NCBI GenBank assembly: GCA_030180135.1
Contig: CM058230.1
Span: 102,725,503 to 102,789,502, forward strand
Direction of reading: 5' to 3'
Length of the DNA: 64,000 nt
DNA from: Orychophragmus violaceus
Lineage: Eukaryota; Streptophyta; Magnoliopsida; Brassicales; Brassicaceae
The notes beneath the pieces were generated by a model. The model did not search any database, was not told where the DNA came from, and was given only the letters and a program-made list of their open reading frames with translations. This document shows, in pieces, positions 10,354 to 20,784 of this stretch. The translations under genes were made by a program, and so were the position numbers. How positions within the stretch are numbered: the stretch's first letter is position 1; each line of letters opens with the position of its first letter.

Positions 10354-13300
10354 ATGTTCTCAGCTATGACTACTACTCATAATAATTCTTTCTCCCTGCG
10401 ATCCTTCCTTGAGAAGGACAAGTTAAATGGATCAAATTTTCTCGAATGGTATCGGAACTTGAGAATTGTTCTCAAGCAGGAGAAGCGGGACTATGTCCTT
10501 GAAAATGTTCTCCCTGAAAAACCGAGATCCAATGCTGCACATGCAGAAAGGAGTGCTTGGGACAAGCATTCCAATGATGTGGTTGATGTGAATTGTCTCA
10601 TGTTGGCTACCATGAACTCGGATTTGCAGAAGCAATACGAGAACGTGGAGTCGCCAGTGGAGATGATCACTAGCCTGAAAAGCATGTTTCAGGAGCAAGC
10701 ACGAACTGAGAGATACCAGACGGTTAAATCTCTCATTGAATGCAAGCTACCAAAGGACAGTCCGGTCAGTCCTCATGTCATTAAGATGATGGGTTATATT
10801 GATAACCTGGGGAGACTGGATTGTCCCATTAGCCAAGAGTTGGCTACTGACATCATTCTGCAGTCACTGCCATCAAGTTATGATCAGTTTGTTATGAACT
10901 ATAACATGAACAACTTGACGAAGACGTTGACTGAACTGCATGGCATGCTCAAAACAGCTGAGCCTAATATCAAGAAGGGCACTCCTAATGTACTTATGGT
11001 GCAAGGGGGTAAGAAGTTTAAGAAACTTGGCAAAGGCAAGGGAAAGGGCAAGGCAGTCCCGGTTGAGAACCAGGACACGCCTGCGCCAGCCCCGAAGCCC
11101 AAGCCGGGCCCATCTGAGACTGATAAGTGCCATTACTGTAAAGAGCCTGGGCATTGGAAGAGAAATTGCAACAAATTCTTGGAAGAGAAGAAGAAGAAGA
11201 AGAAGACTTTCGAGACTTCATCTTCAGGTATTTATGTTATAGAAGTAAATGTTACTACTTCTGGTTCTACTTCTTGGGTATTGGATACCGGCTGTGGTGC
11301 TCATATTTGTACAAATATGCAGGGCCTAAGCAACAGTAGGACGTTGGAAAGGGGACAAGTGGACCTGCGTGTGGGGAATGGAGCAAGAGTTGCTGCATTA
11401 GCCGTAGGAATATTTAACTTGTCTTTACCTTCTGGTTTGGTTTTAGAACTTCATAATTGCTACTATGTACCTGCTATAAGCAGAAATATTATTTCTATTC
11501 CTGTTTTGGATTTGGAAGGATATCAGTTTTCAATTAAGAATAAATGTTGTTCTTTTGATTACAATGATATGTATTATGGTAGCAGCCCATTAGAGAATGG
11601 GCTTTATGTTCTAAACCAAAGCACAGAAATCTATAACATTAATACCAAGAGATTCAAATCAAATGACACGAATCAGACTTTTCTATGGCATTGTCGTTTG
11701 GGCTACATAAACGAGAAACGGATTCAAAAGCTCCATAGTGATGGGCTTTTGGGCTCATTTGATTATGAATCATGTGAGAAATGTGAATCTTGTTTACTAG
11801 GAAAAATGGCAAAGGCGCCTTTCAACAAACAAAATGAAAGGGCCAGTGACCTATTGGGCCTTATACATACAGATGTATGCGGCCCAATGAGCACAAGTGC
11901 TAGAGGAAATTTTCGATACTTCATTACCTTCACTGATGATTTCAGCAGGTATGGCTATGTCTATTTAATGAGACACAAGTCGGAATCCTTTGAAAAGTTC
12001 AAAGAGTTCCAAAATGAAGTACAGAATCAACTTGGCAAAAGTATTAAGGCTCTTCGATCAAATCGTGGAGGAGAATACTTAAGCCAAGAATTCAGTGATC
12101 ATTTGAGAGATTGTGGAATTGTTTCACAACTCACTCCTCCTGGAACACCACAATGGAATGGCGTGTCTGAGAGGAGGAATCGGACTTTATTAGATATGGT
12201 TCGATCAATGATGAGTCTCTCAACTCTTCCATTATCCTTTTGGGGATACGCTCTAGAAACGTCTGCGTTTACACTTAATAGGGTTCCGTCAAAATCAGTT
12301 GCAAAGACACCACATGAGATGTGGACTGGAAATGTTCCGAATGTGTCTTTCCTGAAGATTTGGGGTTGTGAAGCTTATGTTAAGAGATTAATTACAGATA
12401 AGCTCGAGCCCAAATCTGATAAATGCTACTTCGTTGGTTATCCTAAGGAAACCAAGGCATACTACTTTTACAACCAATCCGAGAACAAAGTGTTTGTTGC
12501 TCGGAACTGCGTCTTTCTTGAGAGAGAATTTCTTTCCAAGAGAAACAGTGGGAATAAAGTACAACTCGAAGAAGTTCGAGAACCGCAGGAAAATGCTCAA
12601 CCCGTAGAGGAAAAGCAACAGTTGGATCTACAAAGAGTTGTAGAGACGGCGCCTGTGGAGCCTGAAATTCGCCGATCCGAAAGGATCCGTCACGAACCCG
12701 AGAGATATGGATTTCTCGTAACCAATTGTCATGATTTGTTGATCATTGACAGTGACGAGCCAGCGAATTTTGAAGAAGCGATGATAAGCCCTGACTCCGA
12801 AAAGTGGCTGAAAGCCGCTGAATCCGAAATGGGATCCATGTCACAGAACCAAGTATGGACTTTGGTTGATTTACCCGATGGTGCAAGACCCATTGAGTGT
12901 AAATGGATTTTCAAGAAGAAAATTGATGTGGATGGAAATATTCAGATATATAAAGCAAGGCTAGTGGCAAAAGGTTTCAAACAAATTCATGGTATATACT
13001 ATGAAGAAACCTATTCACCTGTCGCCATGCTTAAATCCATTCGGATTCTCCTAGCAACAGCTGCTCATTATGATTATGAGATCTGGCAGATGGACGTGAA
13101 AACAGCTTTCCTTAATGGAATTCTGGAAGAGGATGTGTACATGACACAACCCGAAGGTTTCATCGATCCAAATGCAGCTAGGAAAGTATGCAAACTTCAT
13201 CGATCCATTTATGGATTGAAGCAAGCATCTCGGAGTTGGAATCTTCGTTTTGATGAAGCAGTCAAAAAGTTTGATTTCATCAGAAGCGAAGAAGAACCAT

Positions 13301-14331
13301 GTGTTTACAAGAAGACTAGTGGGAGCGCAGTTGCATTTCTCGTGATGTATGTAGATGACATACTTCTTCTCGGAAATGACGTTCCGTTGTTACAGTCTGT
13401 TAAGACTTGGCTCGGAAGTTGTTTTTCAATGAAAGACATGGGTGAAGCCGCATATATTCTTGGAATAAGAATCTATAGAGATAGATTAAACAAGTTAATT
13501 GGACTGTGTCAAGACACTTATATCGATAAGGTCTTACACAGGTTCAGAATGCAAGATTCCAAGAAGGGCTTCATACCAATGTCTTATGGCATAAGTCTCA
13601 GCAAGAAGCAGTGTCCTGAGACACATTCTGAGCGAGATCGCATGAGTCGGATTCCCTATGCCTCGGCGTTGGGATCCATCATGTATGCTATGCTCTGTAC
13701 TCGTCCAGATGTTGCTTGTGCTTTAAGCATGACGAGTAGATACCAATCGGATCCAGGTGAAAGTCACTGGACAGCAGTCAAGAATATTCTGAAGTATTTG
13801 AGAAATACTAAGGATAAATTCTTGGTGTATGGAGGAAGTGATGAGCTGGTAGTAAGTGGTTACACAGACGCAAGTTTTCAGACAGACAAAGATGATTTCC
13901 GATCGCAATCTGGTTACATCTTTTGCCTGAATGGCGGTGCAGTCAGCCGGAAGAGTTCCAAGCAGGACACTGTAGCAGACTCCACAACTGAAGCTGAGTA
14001 CCTCACTGCTTCTGAAGCGGCAAAGGAGGCTGTTTGGATCAATAAGTTCATCACTGAACTTGGTGTGATTCCTAGCATTTCTGAGCCAGTGGCTTTGTAT
14101 TGTGACAACAATGGAGCCATTGCGCAAGCAAAGGAACCTAGATCATACCAGAAATCCAAACACATAGAAAGGCGATATCATCTTATCCGTGATATTGTGA
14201 ATAGAGGAGATGTGAAGATCAGCAGAGTCCCTACGGATGAGAATGTTGCTGATCCACTGACCAAGCCCCTCCCAAGGCCTAAGCATGAGTTTCATACAAC
14301 TGCTGTAGGCATTAGATTTCTTAAGATATGA
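10354..14331 (+). CDS. Copia-A gag-pol polyprotein, full length, integrase active site altered
   Basis: One open frame of 1325 codons. By comparison with Copia-B, G and H the true start is probably the ATG at 10366 (MTTTHNN). Domains: Gag (about 1-245), CCHC knuckle C259-C262-H267-C272, protease D311-T-G, pre-integrase and integrase (about 430-680), RT with YVDD at 999-1002, RNase H with D1172, E1213 and D1251, end motif TKPLPRPK. Two changes stand out in integrase. The second zinc-finger His (WHCRLGH in Copia-B) is Y451. The second catalytic Asp (SDRGGEY in Copia-B) is N570, between D507 and E606, the usual D-D-35-E spacing. The frame is intact, but the integrase is predicted inactive. Gag, protease, RT and RNase H motifs look complete. 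Confidence 0.97.
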   Translation: MFSAMTTTHNNSFSLRSFLEKDKLNGSNFLEWYRNLRIVLKQEKRDYVLENVLPEKPRSNAAHAERSAWDKHSNDVVDVNCLMLATMNSDLQKQYENVESPVEMITSLKSMFQEQARTERYQTVKSLIECKLPKDSPVSPHVIKMMGYIDNLGRLDCPISQELATDIILQSLPSSYDQFVMNYNMNNLTKTLTELHGMLKTAEPNIKKGTPNVLMVQGGKKFKKLGKGKGKGKAVPVENQDTPAPAPKPKPGPSETDKCHYCKEPGHWKRNCNKFLEEKKKKKKTFETSSSGIYVIEVNVTTSGSTSWVLDTGCGAHICTNMQGLSNSRTLERGQVDLRVGNGARVAALAVGIFNLSLPSGLVLELHNCYYVPAISRNIISIPVLDLEGYQFSIKNKCCSFDYNDMYYGSSPLENGLYVLNQSTEIYNINTKRFKSNDTNQTFLWHCRLGYINEKRIQKLHSDGLLGSFDYESCEKCESCLLGKMAKAPFNKQNERASDLLGLIHTDVCGPMSTSARGNFRYFITFTDDFSRYGYVYLMRHKSESFEKFKEFQNEVQNQLGKSIKALRSNRGGEYLSQEFSDHLRDCGIVSQLTPPGTPQWNGVSERRNRTLLDMVRSMMSLSTLPLSFWGYALETSAFTLNRVPSKSVAKTPHEMWTGNVPNVSFLKIWGCEAYVKRLITDKLEPKSDKCYFVGYPKETKAYYFYNQSENKVFVARNCVFLEREFLSKRNSGNKVQLEEVREPQENAQPVEEKQQLDLQRVVETAPVEPEIRRSERIRHEPERYGFLVTNCHDLLIIDSDEPANFEEAMISPDSEKWLKAAESEMGSMSQNQVWTLVDLPDGARPIECKWIFKKKIDVDGNIQIYKARLVAKGFKQIHGIYYEETYSPVAMLKSIRILLATAAHYDYEIWQMDVKTAFLNGILEEDVYMTQPEGFIDPNAARKVCKLHRSIYGLKQASRSWNLRFDEAVKKFDFIRSEEEPCVYKKTSGSAVAFLVMYVDDILLLGNDVPLLQSVKTWLGSCFSMKDMGEAAYILGIRIYRDRLNKLIGLCQDTYIDKVLHRFRMQDSKKGFIPMSYGISLSKKQCPETHSERDRMSRIPYASALGSIMYAMLCTRPDVACALSMTSRYQSDPGESHWTAVKNILKYLRNTKDKFLVYGGSDELVVSGYTDASFQTDKDDFRSQSGYIFCLNGGAVSRKSSKQDTVADSTTEAEYLTASEAAKEAVWINKFITELGVIPSISEPVALYCDNNGAIAQAKEPRSYQKSKHIERRYHLIRDIVNRGDVKISRVPTDENVADPLTKPLPRPKHEFHTTAVGIRFLKI

Positions 14332-15148
14332 TCTTGATTTCAGTGGGAGTAGTATTTGTTTTAGTTATGACATGATGTTCACAAAGACATAATAGTTATG
14401 TTATTTTAATGAAATTGTTTCAGCATTATTTAATTGTGTTAATTAAATATATATAATGTCCCAAAGTAATTTATGACATTATTATAGGCCATCAAGTGTG
14501 TGACTTGATCATGAAACCCTATAAGCAATAAATGACATAAATTATAATGGTCCCTGGTCGAGGTTGTTAACGTGGGACATTAACAACCACGTGAGACTAG
14601 TATGTGAGGTGACTGATGACCATGTTTCATGGAGTCATTAATAAGTGTATTAAAGTCAATCACATAGATATGTGTTAGAGAACACATGATCGGACTTGAC
14701 CCGTTAATGAGAACTCTACAAGATGTTATATGAGTGTCATAAGAGTTTCTCATTACGACTAAAGAGAGTAGTCCTTAGACCTGAGTTCATCATGTCCTCT
14801 CTTATATGGATTGGTTCGTCTTGACTTTGTCAAACGTCAGCCGTAACTGGTGATCATAAAGACACTGATTAGGTGTATCATGAAATATAAAAGAGACATG
14901 GATGGAACAAGATGGGATTTGTACCTCCTATATAACAGGAGTTAAATATCTCAGGGCCTATCGAAGATTTGATACTGGAAATGCGTGGCCGCGCTCAAAC
15001 GAGGTGATTGTCAGTCGTTTGTTTTTCATCAGTACAAATCGGGATTCGATAAACGTAATCTGGTTGAATAAGGATGACACAGTGCTTGCCTTATGCTAGA
15101 TTGAGATATAGCTACAAAGGGATTAAAGGAATAGATGATTCCAGTACA
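14332..15148 (+). other. Copia-A 3' UTR with conserved hairpin
   Basis: About 820 bases between the pol stop and the purine tract. Blocks such as TCCTTAGACCTGAGTTCA are shared with Copia-B, G and H. A 9-bp perfect stem (14562-14570 with 14580-14588, loop of 9) sits where the other elements have an 8-bp stem, with a G-C to A-T exchange at one pair. No sense coding frame of interest. Confidence 0.7.
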
Positions 15149-15158
15149 AGTGGGAGAT
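15149..15158 (+). other. Copia-A polypurine tract
   Basis: AGTGGGAGAT directly upstream of the 3' LTR; plus-strand DNA priming site by analogy with copia elements. Confidence 0.9.
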
Positions 15159-15882
15159 TGTTGGGAATGTCCTGAAATCTACTGTACTTGCTCTAAGTGA
15201 AAGTCGTATAGTCGAGATGAGACAATCACATAACACTAGGTAGTCATAACGCTTTGCTAGAAGCCACTTATGATCAATGAGTTGAGAACTCATTGCTAGT
15301 GTTGTATGATCCTACAGGGTCACACACCTAAGCAAACTGGGCGTTAAAGACGAGGTTGATCATTAATGTAATGATCCAATGAATGCATATTTGATATGCA
15401 TTCGATGTCAATGTTCTGGGGAGCATCGATCGTTGCAGATAGTGCATCGATCGTTGCAGATAGTGCATCGATCGTTGCAGATAGTGCATCGATCGATGCA
15501 CTCGCGGATTAATCAGATTAATTCGGTTTAATCGTTGGTTAATTCCGTTGTGGTTTAAGCCGACATATATAAGATATATGGTCGACCTAAACTCGTCCCT
15601 AACCTAATTCACAGCCACCAGAACACAGAAACAAACCTCTCTGGAGATTAGATCTCTGTAAGGCACTAGCATCCCTGCGGTCCAGTTTGTGTGCGTGTGG
15701 ATACCAGTAGAGGCGCAGCATTTGAGGCGCTTCGTGATCTCGATTATCTGCAAACACTTCCGCTGCATATTCATCAGGTAATCTCGAGATCTGATAGATT
15801 CAATTACATGAACCTTAGATCCTAGGCTCGGAATTCAGACTAGGGTTGCTAATCCTGATTAGAACTGCTAGAAATTCCTTCA
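15159..15882 (+). repeat. Copia-A 3' LTR (724 bp) with extra 21-bp units
   Basis: Matches 843-1524 except for one substitution and three instead of one copies of a 21-bp unit (15423-15485; unit begins GCATCGATCGTTGC). The units run into the 16-bp palindrome at 15485-15500. TATATAAG box at 15566-15573. Confidence 0.96.
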
Positions 15883-15887
15883 GAAAG

Positions 15888-16541
15888 AACATATCTTTAC
15901 ATTTGTTTGTGATCGTATGAGAGCGTTAAAGCGTGAAAGAAAATAACGAGCTTGAGCTCGGTTTTATAGAGGAAGATCAAGACGCGTTCGTTTTCAAAAC
16001 GGAGATCGAGAGAAGAGAACGTGCGCCGAGATAGGAGGGACGTTGGACGTGCACGGAAATATCGGCTGTGGAGCAGACTCGGCTAATGCTGTTGGTTGTT
16101 ACGAATGAGAGAATCGGCATATTCTCTTGGTACATTCGAACCAATAACCAACTTCTCGAAACCGAACAATTTCGATTAAACCAAGTGACCAATTGATTTT
16201 GGTTTATCAAAATTTTCCCCCAAAAAATAATACGCGCGCGGAGGTCTCTTCGGGGCCTATTACCAAGACCCAAGACCCAAGCCCAAGCCCGGCCGGCACG
16301 GCATGGCGGCGGCGCGCGCGTGTGGTCTTTCTAACCTCTTTCTCACACTCCATAGTGTAGCCCAAGCAATTTGAACAATGACATGAATGTGTCCTTATAT
16401 ATACAAGTGATAAATTTCTCATCTAAGCAATGTGGGACATTTTATACACTTCATTCCTCAATAAAATATGCCAACATCTTATGGCTTATATGAGCCCATG
16501 GCCCAACTTATTTCTTATTCACACAAACATATTTTGTAAAG
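15888..16541 (-). repeat. Copia-C left (3') LTR, second part
   Basis: Continuation of the LTR interrupted at 842, matching 22421-23012. It carries the promoter-like TATATATAAGG motif on the minus strand at 16393-16404 (same motif near 22863), consistent with transcription towards lower coordinates. A segment near 16205-16290, rich in CG and AAGACCC-type repeats, is absent from the other LTR. LTR similarity ends at 16541, next to a minus-strand purine run that may be the polypurine tract. Confidence 0.88.
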
Positions 16542-17182
16542 TCCCCACATGAATAGAAATTACTCTAAACATATGAAGACTCGACAGACTCGAAAGAACT
16601 ATACTAGACTTTGACTTTACTTGACTAGACTAGACACTGACTTGACTAGACTAGACAGACTTTCGAGAGTATATGCGAAAATGTAACTGTGTCTGATAGG
16701 TAAGATTTTTCAGCTTTGAACCAATCATTTTTAATATCTGTCGCGTTTACTAGCCGGGAGGTGAACATGATGTCTTGAACCAACAAGAGTTTTATGTAAA
16801 CCGAGACAACATGTATCGCGCAGAGACATTTTCTCGTAGAACTATGTTCTCTATTTTTGTTCATTTTAGCCTTTAACATTCCTGGTTTTCATAAGTGAAC
16901 TTGGAGAATATAGCCTATCTTTCATTCTCCTAGAAACGGCCCCATTTCACACTCACTAGGTGATCTGCCATTAGTTTCTTTTCATAAGTATCATGTCATA
17001 CTCCACTATTGTGAAACTGTAGAATCATTAAAAGCTAATGCTTATCCTTATTCTCATACATTCAAGGAACTGGGTAAAGACATAAGTCTCCCAGTGCTCG
17101 ATTTCATTTGAATTAGTTTTTCCTTTGAACCTACATCATGGGATCTCCAATCACGTAAGTAGGGTATCCATCAAATTTCCTC
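16542..17182 (-). other. Copia-C 3' UTR
   Basis: Sequence between the left LTR and the RNase H stop. It contains a short degenerate repeat of GACTAGACTAGAC/GACTTGACT units at about 16590-16665. No open frame or other feature is supported. Confidence 0.6.
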
Positions 17183-17719
17183 TTAATTTGCTGGCTTCAA
17201 ACTCATTTCTCTTGATGATTTTAGAAGTTTATCTCGCGGCAACCCTTTTGTGAAAGAATCCGCTAGGTTGTCACTCATTCTGATATAATCTACATGGATT
17301 ATACCAGTGGTTATAAAGTTCTTAATGAATTTATGACGTCTCCTAATGTGACAGTTCTTACCATTATACAAGGTACTCTTTGACCGCAATATCGCAGATT
17401 GACTATCACAATACATACAAATAGCGGACATAGGTTTATCCCATTCTGGGATATCTTCCAGCCAATTTCGAAGCCATTCTGCTTCAGCTGCCGCTGTGTC
17501 TAGAGCTACTAGCTCTGACTCCATCGTGGATCTAGCTTGAATTTTTTGTTTGGAAGATCTCCAGAACACTGCTGCACCTGCAAGTGTAAAGACGTATCCA
17601 CTCGTGGATTTTGAGTTTTGAGAGTCATATATCCAATTTGCATCGCTATATCCCTCCAAAATAGTCGGCTCTTTACCATAGTGCAGACCATAATCTTTGG
17701 TATGGCGTAAGTAATTCAA
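17183..17719 (-). pseudogene. Copia-C RNase H domain
   Basis: Frame of 178 codons with copia RNase H motifs: [10 protein letters not shown] (first Asp), [10 protein letters not shown] (Glu), MYCDSQSAI (Asp) and the [11 protein letters not shown] end motif. The acidic residues remain, but it is cut off by frame changes from the RT upstream in the decayed element, so it is a remnant. The stop at 17183 is the natural end of pol. Confidence 0.9.
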
Positions 17720-17749
17720 TACTCTAGTTATACCTTTCCAATGTTTATG

Positions 17750-18820
17750 TCATGGATTACTGGTATAGCGACTTAGTAAATTTACTGCGTGTGCTAAATC
17801 GGGTCTAGTACAATTTGTTAAGTACATCAGACTCCCGATCACCCTTGCGTACTCCAATTGTGAAACTGATTCACCTGAATTTTTCTTCAAGTGAAGTTGA
17901 GTATCAACATGAGTTTTTGCTGTCCCTTTTGAGTAAGCCTTAAACCTCTCAATTATATTTTCAGAATAATGTGTTTGGGATAAGGTTATACCTTCATTAG
18001 TTTTAATGATCTTAATCCCTAAAACTACATTCGCAAGTCCCATATCTTTCATATCAAATCTCTGGCTAAGCATGTTCTTAGTCTGATTGATCATATATTT
18101 GGTACTGCCAATGATGAGCATGTCATCTACGTATAAACATAGCAAGACATATCCATGTGGAGTACTTTTTACATATATACACTTATCACACTTGTTTATG
18201 CTGAAACCGTTCGGCATCATTACATTGTCAAACTTTTCGTGCCATTGTTTTGGAGCTTGCTTAAGTCCATACAATGATTTCATAAGTCGACATACTTTTT
18301 TTTCTTGTCCATGGACAACAAACCCTTCGGGTTGCTTCATATAAATCTCCTCTTCTAATTCTACATTTAGAAAAAGCAGTTTTAACATCCATTTTATGGA
18401 TTTCTAGGTCTCTTAATGCTGTTATGCCGATCAGCATTCTTATTGAGGTTATTCTCGTTACCGGAGAATAAGTGTCAAAGAAATCCAAACCTTCTTTTGG
18501 CAGAATCCTTGAACCACAAGCCTAGACTTGTACTTATCTACCGAGCCATCGGTTTTCAACTTTGTTTTGAAAATCCATTTACACCCTAGTGGTTTAAACC
18601 CTTGAGGTAGATCGGTTATCTCCCACGTGTGATTTTGCATAATAGAATCAATCTCACTATTAACGGTTTCCTTCCAAAAAGGTGCATTAGGTGTATTCAT
18701 GGCTTCTGTGAACGTCTTTGGTTCATTCTCTAAAAGAAAAACCATCATGAAATCTTCGCCAAAGTCTTTTTTCCTTACGAGCTCTCTTGCTGCGTCTAGG
18801 TTCATCTTGTACGACTTCAT
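17750..18820 (-). pseudogene. Copia-C reverse transcriptase, frameshifted
   Basis: Minus-strand fragments in three frames together give a copia RT. The N-terminal part has PLGCKWIFKTKLKTDG and YKSRLVVQGF (about 18820-18458). The middle part has DTYSPVTRITSIRMLI and MDVKTAF (18488-18380). The C-terminal part has YGLKQAPKQWHEKFD and the catalytic LYVDDMLIIG (18388-17750). Frame changes occur near 18480 and 18375 and before RNase H near 17745. The YVDD motif is intact. No complete protein can be made. Confidence 0.9.
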
Positions 18821-19971
18821 GAGTTAAAGTACCCGAAGTACTAGCTTCATTTTCATCTCTTTGCTCACATGTCCGCTTAGGATTAGACTTATCTTTACAC
18901 GGAAACAACGTTTCAAAGAAAGATGCGTTGCGAGATTCAATTACGGTATTTACATGGATATCTGGTATGTCCGATTTATGAACCAAGAACCGATAAGCAC
19001 TACTGTTGTGCGCATATCAGATGAAAATACAGTCCACAAGTTTCGGTCCTATCGTAACCTTTTTCGGAGGCGGCATTGCCACTTTTGCTAGGCACCCCCA
19101 CACTTTAAGGTATTTATACGAAGTTACAACACCTTTCCAAAGTTCATAGGGTGTCTTGCCGGTGACCTTGTGCGGAATTTTGTTAAGGATATAATTTGAT
19201 GTAAGCAAAGGTGCCCCCACATGTTCTGGGCTAACCCAGATTCTTGAAGCATTGCGTTCATCATCTCTTTTAGAGTTCGGTTCTTTCGTTTCGCAACTCT
19301 GTTAGATTCCGGTGAGTAAGGAGCGGCCGTCTGATGAATAATTCCATGTTCCACACAGAATGCATTGAATCGGCCATCATATTACCCTCCTCTATCACTT
19401 CCGACTATTTTAATAGTCTTACTAAGTTGATTTTCAACTTCCATTTTATATTCCTTAAACTTATCCAACGCCTCATCTTTGCTATGTAATAGATATACAT
19501 AACAATATTTCGTATGGTCATCGATGAAAGTTACGAAACACTTTTTTCTGCCTCTGGTAGGAGCATATTTTAAGTCACATAAATCCGTGTGAATTAAATC
19601 TAGAGATGCATTAGTCATTTCGACTTGAGGCGATGGCGTTTTTGTGAGCTTTGCCTGTATGCATACTTCACATTTTTCTTTACTCATTTTTCATTTTGGG
19701 ATTAGGTTGAATTCATTAATCGGTTTATTGATTTATAATTCACATGTCGTAATCTTTCATGCTAAATATTAAAAGAATCAAGCAAGTAAGCAACAGACTT
19801 GTTCTTATTCATTTCAGAATCAGTTACAACAGTGGAAACATTTGCAACATTATTCTTAGCAACAACAATCTTATTCTTGTTCTTGTAGACACTTGCTTCA
19901 TCTTTCTTGAGGACAGCTTGGATACACATCTTGACCAGTCCATTCTTCACAAATCCTCTTCCCAGGTACAT
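18821..19971 (-). pseudogene. Copia-C integrase region, frameshifted
   Basis: Minus-strand pieces of pre-integrase and integrase. Around 19687-19382 are the zinc-finger CEVCIQAK end, LIHTDLCD (first Asp) and VGSDRGG (second Asp). Around 19354-19124 are GIIHQTAAPYSPESNRVAKRK (third position: ESN-RVAKRKN, where a Glu is expected nearby) and LKEMMNAML. The rest (19220-18723) is the integrase C-terminal part. At least four frame breaks. Decayed, not functional. Confidence 0.85.
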
Positions 19972-19974
19972 GCC

Positions 19975-20754
19975 CTACTTCTTGAGGGTGAGGGTATCAG
20001 CCTCAAAAATCACCGAAAAACCGGCCTTGCTCAGCAGCATACCGGAAATCAGATTCTTCCTCATGTCTTTCACATGTTTCATGTTCTTCAACGTGATCTC
20101 CTGTCCAGAGGTCATCCTCAACACCACCGAACCATTTACATCGATCTTGGAGACAGCCTTGTTGCCCATAAAAAGCGTCTCCTCAGACTTATTCTTCTGA
20201 TAGGTACTGAACATGAACTTATCATTGCAGATGTGAGTTGTAGAACCAGTATCATACCACCACTCATTGGTCTTCTCATCCACCATGTTAACCTCTGTTA
20301 CAACAGCACAAAGGTCCTCCTCGGTCAGATTTTCCTGATATTTTACCGCTTTCTCCTTGGAGCGACACTCACTGGACTTGTGACCAATCTTTCCACAAGT
20401 GTGGCATTTGCCTTTGAAGAACTTCTTCTTGTCCTCAGTGGGGGCAGGGGCGGACGAAGACCCATTATTCTTGAAGTTCTTCCCATTAGGCTTCAAGGGC
20501 GACTTAGCAACTGCCTTGCCCTTTCCCTTGTCCACATTTCCTTTCTCCTTGATGTGGGTAGCCACATTCACACTGTGTTCATGGACTGGAACTCCATTTG
20601 CTTGACGGTTCCTATCCTCCGTGTTCAGCCTCTGGATCAAGTCCTCCAGTGTGATAGCCTTCCTCTTATGCTTGAGGTAGTTCTTGAAAGTCAGCCAACT
20701 TGGAGGAAGCTTCTCGATGAAACTGTTCACCGTGAAGATCTCATCGATAGACAT
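19975..20754 (-). pseudogene. Copia-C Gag C-terminal half and protease
   Basis: Follows the first Gag segment in the same frame after one TAG codon. It has a UBN2-like Gag end, a lysine-rich linker, a CCHC knuckle CHTCGKIGHKSSEC and a protease site WWYDTGSTTHIC (DTG intact). It ends at a stop after LTLKK. In this element Gag and protease can only be joined by reading through the TAG at about 20783-20785. Confidence 0.9.
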
Positions 20755-20784
20755 TCCCTCCGTAGCAACTTCCTGACAGATTCG

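Larger units (their letters stand above)
843..15882 (+). mobile_element. Copia-A: young, full-length Ty1/copia element carrying nested Copia-B
   Basis: Both LTRs start TGTTGGGA and end TTCCTTCA. They are flanked by the 5-bp TSD GAAAG (838-842 and 15883-15887). The empty site is visible in the other Copia-C LTR near 22420, which proves insertion into that LTR. A primer binding site follows the 5' LTR and a purine tract precedes the 3' LTR. The gag-pol frame is open. Without Copia-B the element is about 7.3 kb. By eye the LTRs differ by one substitution (CCAAAT against CCTAAT) and by 42 bp of 21-bp repeat copies, so the insertion is recent. Confidence 0.96.
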
